A program made the translations under genes and the position numbers. A DNA stretch of 64,000 bases from CAXXHQ01 sp963665265 (GTDB taxonomy: Bacteria; Planctomycetota; Planctomycetia; Pirellulales; Thermoguttaceae): positions 682,001-746,000 of the forward strand of contig CAXXHQ010000001.1 in NCBI GenBank assembly GCA_963665265.2, written 5' to 3'. The notes beneath the pieces are model-generated. The model worked only from the letters and a program-made list of their open reading frames with translations, was not told the DNA's origin and ran no database searches. This document shows positions 19,224-27,800 of this stretch, one piece after another. Position 1 is the stretch's first letter, and each line of letters begins with the position of its first letter.

Positions 19224-19678
19224 ATATGGAAGGAGCGAGGAATTTACCGCAGAGTCGCCGAGGACGCGGAGGAGGCGGATAGAAAAGGATGAAGGGCGTG
19301 GCGAGGTGGGGCATGGGAGCAGATAGGCGACCCTACCTTCACTCGGAACGCGCATGCCTTCGGCATTGCGGCTAAGCAGATGGTGCAAGCACGCACCCTA
19401 CGGCTAGGCAGCTCTGCCGCGTTTAGTTAAAACGGCGAGGCGGGGCCTGGGAGTCTCGGTATGATGCTTGGCAAAAATTAGTGATAAGAGCGCAATAACC
19501 GGACGGCCATTTTTCTCAAGAAATTCCCGCTAAATTATTATCTTTTCTTTTTAGGGGGAAACGGCAAAACAAATTTGTTGCCTTGTATGCGAAAATTCGA
19601 TATAAGGATTGCTAAGGGCTTACTTAGTTTGAGGTCGCATGTCTCCCACCTTGCGGCTATCAAATCTTGGGGGAAATC
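19224..19678. other. Intergenic region with dispersed-repeat fragments
   Basis: After the terminator comes a stretch related to other non-coding parts of this locus: TTTACCGCAGAGTCGCCGAG (about 19243), and CGCATGCCTTCGGCATTGCG with nearby GTGCAAGCACGCACCCTACG (about 19350-19400). All recur at 23.9-24.8 kb. No gene is visible. GGGGGAAATC just before 19679 is the ribosome-binding region of the next gene and matches GGGGGGAATT before the 24890 gene. Confidence 0.55.
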
Positions 19679-22600
19679 ATGTATTTCATTCATCCCTTGC
19701 GAAGGATCCGCTCGTATTGTTTCTTGATCTTATCCCTTTTTTTGGCGGCTGTTTTAGGAGAAACGCCCGTCGAGGCCGCAATGTACTATTGGACCGCCGT
19801 TTCCGGCGATTGGAGCGACGCAAACGCTTGGGGCGTCGGCGTGCCGCCCACGAGTTCTGACGATGCGTACATTTATTCAGGAAGCGCGATCACCGTCACG
19901 CAGACCGGGGCGACGTGCGCAACATTAGGTTTGGGTTATCAGACGACTCTTAGCGCTACGCTGGAAATTATCAGCGGCAGACTGACCGTAGAAGGAATCG
20001 TCACCGGCTATTCAGCAGGCAACTCCATAAAACAAATAGGCGGCGCTTGCATAGTTGCAAACACCGCCTACATAGGTTTTCTTGGCGGTTGCACTTACGA
20101 ACAATCCGGAGGAACTAACTCCGTCGCCAATGAGCTGATTTTGGGGTCTCTTAACGCTAACGGAAAATACGTACTATCGGACTCCGGAGTGTTGCAGACG
20201 GCGACTCTATCTGTGGGTGACGAAGGCCAGGGAACCTTTATTCAAACTGGGGGCATGTGCGTCGTTTCTTCGGTTTTTCACATCGGCAATTCCTCCAAAG
20301 GATCCGGCTCCTACACTTTAAGCGGCCCGGCACTATTGCAGGCGGCGAATATTTCGGTCGGCTATTCCGGCTCGGGAACTTTCGCGCAGAACGGCGGATC
20401 AAGCCTCGTCAGCGGCAATCTCTACCTTGGGCAAAACTCCGGCGCGAGGGGCGTTTACACGATGAGCGAAGCCTCCTCTTTGCAGGCGGCGAACGTTTAC
20501 GTAGGAGCCTCGGGAAGCGGATCGTTCGTTCAACAAGGCGGATTGACTGCTATTGCCGGCAACTTATATATCGGCCAGAACTCCGGCTCAAAGGGCGTTT
20601 ACGCATTGAGCGAGTCCGCCTCCTTGCAGGCGGCGAACGTTTACGTAGGAGCCTCGGGAAGCGGATCGTTCGTTCAACAAGGCGGATTAACTACTATTGC
20701 CGGAACCTTGTCTATCGGCCAGAATTCCGGCGCGACTGGCGTTTACGCATTGAGCGAGTCCGCCTCCTTGCAGGCGGCGAGCGAATACATCGGCGTATCG
20801 GGGAGCGGAATTCTGACGCAAAGCACGGGCACGAACACCGCCAGCCTCGTGTACGTCGGCGCAAAAGGACAATACCTATTGCACGATAGCACGTTGAACG
20901 TGACTGGCCCTGGCTTGTTCAACGAAGGCGTTTTCGATTGCAGCGGCGGGAACGTTCAGTTGAATCTGGCGGGGGCTTCGATAACCGATTTACGGACGTT
21001 GAGTAATACTCAAGGCGTCTCGCTCACCGTAGGAGAAAACGCGACGGTCATCGTCGCGGCCGATTTTAATCCGACCACCTCCTTCGCCAGCTACACGAAT
21101 AGCGGCTCGACGCATTATCTCGGCACGACTTGGAACGTCGTCGAAGGGAAGACCTTGAAATTCTGCGGCAATCTCGACGACTACGTCGATTGTCGCGGGA
21201 GCTTGACCGTCGCTTACGGAGCTAATCTCAATCTCGGCGGTGGAATAACGTTGCACGGAACCGCCACGGCTAATCTGGGCGGCGGAACGCTAAAGACCGA
21301 CGGCTTGGTTTCGAGCATGGACGGCGGCTCGATCACTTCCGGAACGCAGTACGCCGGCTACGCAGGAACCGGCGTATTTTCGCAATCCGGCGGAACGAAC
21401 GCCGTTTCCGGAAGCATATATCTCGGCTATCAATCCACTGCGAACGGAACTTATGCCTTGAGCGACAACGGATATCTGCGGGCTTCCGCAGGCGAATTCA
21501 TCGGGTACTCCGGAACTGGCGTCTTCACGCAAACTGGCGGAGCTCATACCGTTTCTTACTCGGGCGCGACGTATCTCGGTTATAATTCAGGCGCCTTCGG
21601 GTCCTATTCCTTAAGCGGTTCGGGATTTTTTTCCGGCCTCACGTATGTCGGCTATTCGGGCACCGGCGTCTTCACGCAGACCGGCGGAACGTATGGCGGA
21701 GGGACCCTTTACGTAGGAAACAATATTGGCTCCGTCGGCTCTTACTCGTTAAGCGACAACGCAAGACTATATGCAAGCAACGAGTATATCGGCGTCTCGG
21801 GAAAAGGCTCTTTCACGCAAACCGGCGGAATGAACGGCCTTTCTTCTCAAAACTTGGTTTTGTACCTTGGATACGATGCGACCGGCGACGGCCGTTACTC
21901 GCTCAGCGGAACAGGAAAACTCTTCGCCGCCACGGAGTACATCGGTTACTCGGGAACCGGCGTTTTCACGCAATCGGGCGGAACGAACTTGTCTTCCGGC
22001 GCCATCTACGTCGGTTACAACGCAGGTTCGGTCGGAACCTACGAACAAAGCGGCGGTTTTTGCAGCGGTATGTGCGTCGGCTATTCAGGAACCGGGTTTT
22101 ACACGCAATCGGGCGGGACGAATGGGTTCGTCAGCGTCGGATGCAACGCAGGCTCGTACGGAACCTTTGAATTAACCGGCGGCTCTTGCGGCGCCGTGAC
22201 GGTCGGTTACGGAACGAGTTCCTACGGCTTCGTTACGGTGAGCAGCACAAACGCATCCGTATATAGCGTGGTCGTCGGCAGATACGGAACAGGAACGTTC
22301 ATTCAGAATTCCGGAACTGTGGGAAACGTCATCCTTGGCGCATATGCTAGCGGTAAAGGATCATACGTTCTTAATGGAGGAAAGATCGCTTCTTCGTACA
22401 CCTACGTCAAATACGAATCCACGTTCATACAAAACTCGGGAACGCATACCGTCGCTAGTACATTTTCGGTCGTCGGCTCAAACGCCTCGTATACGCTAAA
22501 CGACGGCGTTCTCTCCTCGCTATATGAAGAACTCGGCACATACAGATCGAACGGTCTTTTTACCCAAAACGGAGGCACAAATTCGATTTCTTCGTCGTTA

Positions 22601-23401
22601 AGCATTGGTTATTCGTCAGGTTACTCGGGGCAAGGAGCGTACAATCTAACTGGCGGCCGATTAAACGCCGGATTGTTGAACTTATACTATGGCGTTTTCT
22701 CTCAATCGGGCGGAACGGCGAGCGTATGGGGCGGCATCGCGTTGGCCTCCTATAACGTCGCCTCCGTCTATAATTTAACCGGAGGCACGTTAATTACGTG
22801 TGCAGCAACCACTAACGCTGATCAATTAACGTTCAATTTCGGGGGCGGAACGCTTCAGGCGAAAAAGGCGACGACCTTCGCGAACGCCTTTACCTTGACC
22901 GGTACGAACGGGAACGCCAACGTCGACACGAACGGCTTTGCCGTCACTCTTTCCGGCACGCTTTCGGGCGTGGGCGGACTGAATAAACTCGGCGCAGGGA
23001 CGCTTACCCTTGCGGGAACGGAGACCTTTACCGGGGGGATCAACGTCAAGAAGGGAACGCTGGCGCTCTCTTCGAGCGAGTCGAACGATGCGACGATGAA
23101 CGTCGAAACGGCGGCTGGCGCAACGCTCTCGATTACCGGCGGCGATCACACGCTCAACGCGGTTACCGGCAGCGGGACGACGACCGTTACGGGTTCGGCC
23201 ACATTGACCGTCGCCTGTTTAGTGCAAGATACATTGATCTTGGGGAGAACCGGCGAAGCGGGAACGGCCGAAGAAGCGACGTCGACGATTTCGACGGCGA
23301 TGGCTTCGAACGAGGCCGTGCCGGAGCCTGCGACCTTTGCGCTGTTGTTCGGCGGCGCGATTGCCTTGGGGGCGTACTGCTCACGACGCCGGGTGAAATA
23401 G
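19679..23401 (+). CDS. PEP-CTERM surface protein with beta-helix-like passenger repeats
   Basis: The 1,240-residue protein has an N-terminal signal peptide (IRSYCFLILSLFLAAVLGETP) and opens with YYWTAVSGDWSDANAW, a common start of autotransporter-like passengers. A Gly/Ser/Thr-rich body follows, built of units such as GYSGTGVFTQTGGT and YVGASGSGSFVQQGG, the pattern of a right-handed beta-helix. Near the end is NKLGAGTLTLAGTETFTGG, an autotransporter-associated beta-strand repeat. The C-terminus (residues 1214-1240) is a PEP-CTERM signal: VPEPATFALLFGG, hydrophobic helix, CSRRRVK. PEP-CTERM proteins are processed by an exosortase, which is not in this window. ATG 19679 is preferred over the TTG at 19667 because GGGGGAA precedes it. 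A role in surface structure, biofilm or adhesion is inferred. Confidence 0.92.
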   Translation: MYFIHPLRRIRSYCFLILSLFLAAVLGETPVEAAMYYWTAVSGDWSDANAWGVGVPPTSSDDAYIYSGSAITVTQTGATCATLGLGYQTTLSATLEIISGRLTVEGIVTGYSAGNSIKQIGGACIVANTAYIGFLGGCTYEQSGGTNSVANELILGSLNANGKYVLSDSGVLQTATLSVGDEGQGTFIQTGGMCVVSSVFHIGNSSKGSGSYTLSGPALLQAANISVGYSGSGTFAQNGGSSLVSGNLYLGQNSGARGVYTMSEASSLQAANVYVGASGSGSFVQQGGLTAIAGNLYIGQNSGSKGVYALSESASLQAANVYVGASGSGSFVQQGGLTTIAGTLSIGQNSGATGVYALSESASLQAASEYIGVSGSGILTQSTGTNTASLVYVGAKGQYLLHDSTLNVTGPGLFNEGVFDCSGGNVQLNLAGASITDLRTLSNTQGVSLTVGENATVIVAADFNPTTSFASYTNSGSTHYLGTTWNVVEGKTLKFCGNLDDYVDCRGSLTVAYGANLNLGGGITLHGTATANLGGGTLKTDGLVSSMDGGSITSGTQYAGYAGTGVFSQSGGTNAVSGSIYLGYQSTANGTYALSDNGYLRASAGEFIGYSGTGVFTQTGGAHTVSYSGATYLGYNSGAFGSYSLSGSGFFSGLTYVGYSGTGVFTQTGGTYGGGTLYVGNNIGSVGSYSLSDNARLYASNEYIGVSGKGSFTQTGGMNGLSSQNLVLYLGYDATGDGRYSLSGTGKLFAATEYIGYSGTGVFTQSGGTNLSSGAIYVGYNAGSVGTYEQSGGFCSGMCVGYSGTGFYTQSGGTNGFVSVGCNAGSYGTFELTGGSCGAVTVGYGTSSYGFVTVSSTNASVYSVVVGRYGTGTFIQNSGTVGNVILGAYASGKGSYVLNGGKIASSYTYVKYESTFIQNSGTHTVASTFSVVGSNASYTLNDGVLSSLYEELGTYRSNGLFTQNGGTNSISSSLSIGYSSGYSGQGAYNLTGGRLNAGLLNLYYGVFSQSGGTASVWGGIALASYNVASVYNLTGGTLITCAATTNADQLTFNFGGGTLQAKKATTFANAFTLTGTNGNANVDTNGFAVTLSGTLSGVGGLNKLGAGTLTLAGTETFTGGINVKKGTLALSSSESNDATMNVETAAGATLSITGGDHTLNAVTGSGTTTVTGSATLTVACLVQDTLILGRTGEAGTAEEATSTISTAMASNEAVPEPATFALLFGGAIALGAYCSRRRVK
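20336..20820 (+). repeat. 144-bp tandem repeats coding for 48-residue units
   Basis: The landmark TTGCAG(GCGGCGA) occurs at 20336, 20480, 20624 and 20768, exactly 144 bases apart. The stretch following it at 20480 and 20624 is almost identical for more than 70 bases. Each unit encodes LQAANVYVGASGSGSFVQQ followed by GG, a variable linker and IGQNSG. Copies outside this block are more diverged, so these units duplicated most recently. Confidence 0.9.
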
Positions 23402-23434
23402 CGGTCGGGATAATTATCGGGCAAACATGAAAGA

Positions 23435-23465
23435 GGCGGGAGCAATAAATTGCTCTCGCCTTTTT
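23435..23465 (+). terminator. Intrinsic terminator of the PEP-CTERM gene, copy 2
   Basis: Same hairpin as at 19193 (GGCGGGAGCAA/TTGCTCTCGCC with TTTTT), 33 bases after the stop of the PEP-CTERM gene. Confidence 0.92.
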
Positions 23466-23560
23466 ATATGGAACGGAGCAAGGAATTTACCACAGAGCGA
23501 CAAAGAGCAAAAAATCTTTTAACCGCGAAACACTCGAAATACACAAAAAGACAAGAGTTT

Positions 23561-23814
23561 TTCACGCGGAGGCGCGAAGGACGCGGAGATTTGAAGCGGA
23601 AGATATTGGCCGCAAAAGTACGCAAAGATCACAAAGGGTTTTGATCGGGGGAACGCTAATTCGCGCTAATTGACGCTAATGGTCGCAATTAAAAGTTGAC
23701 GGAAATCGATGGCGGTCGGCTTATCCGGATTTTATTCGGCGCGAGCACGCACCCTACGACGGAACGCCACGGAGGGCGTTCCCTACAGCGCAAATGCCGC
23801 AGCCGCGGCCGGCG
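23561..23814. repeat. Non-coding direct repeat, copy 1
   Basis: Runs from TTCACGCGGAGGCGCGAAGG to GCGGCCGGCG. It matches 24173-24420 at a constant 612-base offset up to the CCCTACAGCG landmark, with few mismatches, then differs by a 6-base gap. It contains short internal repeats (CGCTAATTCG, CGCTAATTGA) and the palindrome-like GGAACGCCACGGAGGGCGTTCC. It abuts PEP-CTERM tail remnant 2. Confidence 0.88.
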
Positions 23815-23876
23815 CGTTGTTGTTGGGAGGGGCGATCGCATTGGGCGCATACTGCTCACGACGTCGGGTGAAATAG
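23814..23876 (+). pseudogene. Short PEP-CTERM tail (3' remnant 2)
   Basis: In frame to the TAG at 23874-23876 it reads ALLLGGAIALGAYCSRRRVK, the final ~20 residues of the PEP-CTERM genes. Similarity continues through the downstream GCGGTCGGGATAATTATCGG and the terminator, at a 475-base offset from the intact gene. There is no start codon, signal or body. It is joined to the end of direct repeat copy 1, so the junction marks a recombination point. Confidence 0.82.
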
Positions 23877-23909
23877 CGGTCGGGATAATTATCGGGCAAA
23901 CATGAAAGA

Positions 23910-23940
23910 GGCGGGAGCAATTAAATGCTCTCGCCTTTTT
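23910..23940 (+). terminator. Intrinsic terminator of the PEP-CTERM tail cassette, copy 3
   Basis: Third copy of the GGCGGGAGCA ... TGCTCTCGCC hairpin with TTTTT. The loop reads ATTAAA here instead of ATAAAT, so the outer stem is preserved. Confidence 0.88.
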
Positions 23941-24172
23941 ATATAGAACGGAGCGAGGAATTTACCACAGAGTCGCAGCTAGAAAAGGCGGAAGGATGAA
24001 TGTCGCGGCGAGGCGGGGCGCGGGGACAGATAGGGAGCTCGATCTTCATTTCGAACGCGCATGCCTTCGGCATTGCGGCTAAACGAATGGTGCGTGCAAG
24101 CACGCAGCCTTCGGACTTGGTGGGACGATGTCCCACCCTACAAAACTCGAAAGACACAAAAAGATAAAAGTT
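23941..24172. other. Non-coding spacer carrying dispersed-repeat fragments
   Basis: Holds TTTACCACAGAGTCGCAG (about 23961) and a piece (about 24000-24110) that resembles 19290-19400 (CGCATGCCTTCGGCATTGCG, GTGCAAGCACGCA). Compared with the spacer after the intact gene, this one is about 137 bases longer, explaining the different offsets (475 and 612) of the flanking duplicated blocks. No gene is visible. Confidence 0.6.
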
Positions 24173-24420
24173 TTCACGCGGAGGCGCGAAGGACGCGGAG
24201 AGTCGCAACGGAAGATATTGGCCGTGAAAGAACGCAAAGATCACAAAGGGTTTTGATCGGGGGAACGCTAATTCGCGTTAATTGACGCTAATGGTCGCAA
24301 TTAAAAGTTGACGGAAATCGATGGCGGTCGGCTTATCCGGATTTTATTCGGCGCGAGCACGTACCCTACGACGGAACGCCACGGAGGGCGTTCCCTACAG
24401 CGTAAATGCCGCGGCCGGCG
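24173..24420. repeat. Non-coding direct repeat, copy 2
   Basis: Second copy of the block at 23561-23814. It is followed not by a PEP-CTERM tail but by CATCAGCGAATTCCGTGGGC and other non-coding sequence. Confidence 0.88.
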
Positions 24421-24889
24421 CATCAGCGAATTCCGTGGGCTGCAGCCCACGGCATTAATATGGCGTCCTTTCAGGGCTATCGAGAGAGGGAGCGACGTTA
24501 TTCGAAAGCGAACGGCGGAAGCGTATTCTTGCGCAGCGCAGTTTGCAATTTTGCGCAAAACGAGGGGGCGAGTCTCGCAAAAATTGACAAAACGGCGGAG
24601 AGTCGCGAAACTCGGGGATACTGGCTGGGTTTAAAAGAGACGGCTCGGCGTCTGCGCCGAGCTATTGGCGCCGCTGTGGCCAATGCCACTTTTCGAATTG
24701 TTTGTCACGGCCAACGAATTGACGCCTGGATTGGCGGCGCTCGCCGAGCGCCCTACGCCTCGGGACAGGCAGGAACGTCTGTCCTCCTGGCGCGTGCAAG
24801 CACGCACCCTACGAGCTGTTCAACGACGGCGACCGAGGAATCCGCACTACCGTCGATTGGAAAGGCGGTCCTGTTTACCGGGGGGAATT
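24421..24889. other. Intergenic region upstream of the glycoside hydrolase-like gene
   Basis: About 470 bases. Includes the self-complementary GTGGGCTGCAGCCCAC (about 24437), GCGCCGAGCTATTGGCGC near 24655, and GCGTGCAAGCACGCACCCTACG near 24790, all dispersed-repeat style. GGGGGGAATT before 24890 is the ribosome-binding region. A frame open upstream of 24890 has no signal peptide and is not used. Confidence 0.5.
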
Positions 24890-27800
24890 ATGTATCGACG
24901 ATTGAACGTCAGCGCCGTTTTATACGCCGCGTTATTGAGCGTATTCGTTCTTAGTTCGACCGTCAGCGAGGCGGCGGACACTCTATCGTTTAGCGCCGTT
25001 GCAGGCGGCACGAACAGGTCGGTTAGCGAGTGGGGACTCGACACGGCATGGGCGAGCAGCAGCAACATGCGGCTGAGTCTCGTCAATTTCGGAAGCTCGA
25101 AATGCGACGTGGTCCGGCTGAATTTCAACGAAGATCAACCGTTGTTGGACGACGGAACTCTGAACGCCGCAGCCAAGACGTCGATCGACGCCGCGGTCGT
25201 CATCGCGAAACAAGCGGGCGCCAACGTGCCGATTTCTCTCACGCCCGACACAGGAGCCGGCACGAACGCTTATTATTTGGACGCCAACGGCGCGGTGATC
25301 GTGGATCGTTACGTGGCGGTGATCAAGGCCACGGCGAAATATCTGAAGGACCAATATGGTCTGACGATTTCGGGCGTGGAAGTTCTGAACGAGCCGGACT
25401 ACTGGACCGGCCAACCGACGGCCGCGCAAGCGAACACGATTAACACGACGCTGAAGGGCGATCCTCTTTTCGCAAGCGCGTCGATCATCGGCCCTAGCAC
25501 GCTCAGTCCGAACCAGTCGTGGTACAACAACATGAGCGGAACGGTAAATTACGGATCGACGCATAAGCTTGGCGGTTCGGCGACCGACTATAAGAACTTC
25601 ATCAATAACGTGACGGCGAACGGCGACAAGTTCTACAATCCGGAAATTCATAGCATGGCCGAGCTGACGATGGGCGCCCACTACGGGATGTCGGGGGGCA
25701 TTTTTTGGGGGCCCGCGATGAACGCTCGCGGGAAGTTCGTCCAAGCGTCGGACGGCAGAGAAGTCGGCTATGCGGAAAACCTGAGCAAGGAGACGGCGGC
25801 GGCGGTATATCGGGGGACGGACGGAAAGCTGAGCGTTTTCGCGGGGGGATTCGAGCGGCAAGGCACGACGACCTACTATCGCGCCGTCTGCACGGATCGG
25901 CTGGTGTACTTTAACGGCGTCGGACCGATCAGTCAGTACATGGTCAAGGCGGCGATGAGCGATCAAGGCAGCTACGTAGACGTTCGATACGGCAGCGACG
26001 CCATCGGTCTCGGAAGCGCGTTGGACGGCAATGAATGGAAGATCATCAATCGGCAAACGGGGCAAGTGTTGCAAGTATCGAACGGCTCGACGGCTAGCGG
26101 CGGGGTCGTGAACACGGCGAACTACACCGGTTCAACCTCTCAGTATTGGAACGTCACGAGAAGCAATGACGGTTATTACGCGCTGTTCAACGCGAATAGC
26201 GGCATCACGATGGAGGTGTATAATAGTTCTCTCGCCGAAGGAGGCCGGGTCGATCAGCGAGGCACGGCGAGCAGCTATACGCAACAATGGACGGTGGAAT
26301 CGGCCGGCAACGGGTATTTCCGCATTGCGAACGGAAACAGCGGCAAATATTTGACCGGCAGCGGCACGCAAGCGTATCAATCGAGTTTGAGCAGCTCTTA
26401 TCTCCAGCAGTGGCAATTCATTCGCGTCAATCAGTCGACGGGAACGCTTAAGGCTCAATATAAGTTCGAAGGAAACGTCCTCGACAGCGTCGGAACAAGT
26501 CACGCGACGGCCAACGGAAGCGTGACGTACGGGACGGGGATTGCGGCCGCGGCGACCGGCGCATCCGGGGTCGGCCAAGCGCTTAACTTTGACGGTTCGA
26601 CGAGTTACGCGCAGTTGCCCTCCGGCGCGGCAAGCAGCAAAGACATTACAATCTCGACTTGGGTGCGTTGGAACGGCGGCGCAAATTGGCAGCGCATCTT
26701 TGACTTTGGAAGCGGCACGACGTCCTATATGTTCCTGTCCCCGAAATCAGGCGACGGCACAATGCGTTTCGCTATTACTTCGTCCGGCGGAACGTCGGAG
26801 GAGATACTCGACGCCGACGTTTTAGCGACGAATCAATGGGTGAACGTCGCCGTCACGCTCGACGGGAATACGGGCATCCTCTACGTGAACGGCAAGGCGG
26901 CGGTCGCCGGACGCATAGTGACGAACCCGAGCGACATCAGCGCGACGTTGAACTACGTGGGGAAAAGTCAGTTTTCGTCCGACCCGCTATTCTCGGGCAT
27001 GATTGACGATCTTCGCATCTACGACTACGCGCTTAGCGCCACGGAAATGTCGAAGGTCGGGCTTGCCTCGCATTACGTATGGACCGGCGCCGGGGGTTCG
27101 GAGTGGTCGACCGCTTCGCTTACGACGAAGAATTGGCAATTGTCGTTCAATAACGCCGCAACCGATTACTTTAACGGCGACACGATTCTCTTCGACGACA
27201 CGGCAAACAACTTCATCGTAACGCCGACGACGAACGTCTCGCCGATCAGCACGGTTTTCAATAATACAGTCACTTACACATTAAGCGGCACGGCAGGCAT
27301 CGCCGGAAGCGGAACGCTCACCAAAGACGGCTCCGGCACGCTTAACATTAACGGCAAAAACACTTACCTCGGCTCAACTTCGCTGAACGGCGGCGTCGTC
27401 AACTTAAACGGATCGCTCGGCGGCACGATCATTACCGTAAACGCGGCCATCTTCAACGAAAGCTCCTCCGGTTCGATCTCCGGCGGCGTCGCTTTCACGA
27501 ACCTAGGCATCACCTCTCTGGCGGGGACGAACGTTTTCGGCGCATTTCACGCAAGCGGCCCCGGCTCGGTCAGCATTTCCGGCGGCAAGACGACCACGTC
27601 CCTATTCGGCGTGGGCGATTCGGCGGGCGACTCGGCTTCTTGCACTATATCAAACGCCGTGCTGAACTCCGTGTACGCCTCGCGCACAAGCGTCTTTATC
27701 GGCAGCGGCGAGATGGCCTCCGGAACTCTCGCGATCACAAGCGCCGAGGTCACATCAACCGGCGACGTTTGGATCGCATCGGCCGCCGGCGCGCGAGGAA

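Noticed and set aside
20336..20820. Regular tandem repeats considered as a CRISPR array
   Set aside because: Units are 144 bases, in frame inside a coding gene, without short constant repeats alternating with unique spacers.
23402..24889. Insertion sequence or transposon in the repeat-rich gap
   Set aside because: No transposase frame, no terminal inverted repeats with target duplication; the repeats are explained by tandem duplication and dispersed non-coding elements.
24983..26074. A 363-codon open frame opposite the glycoside-hydrolase-like gene
   Set aside because: Shadow frame: very Arg-rich, no signal or motif, and it lies fully within a well-supported gene on the other strand.
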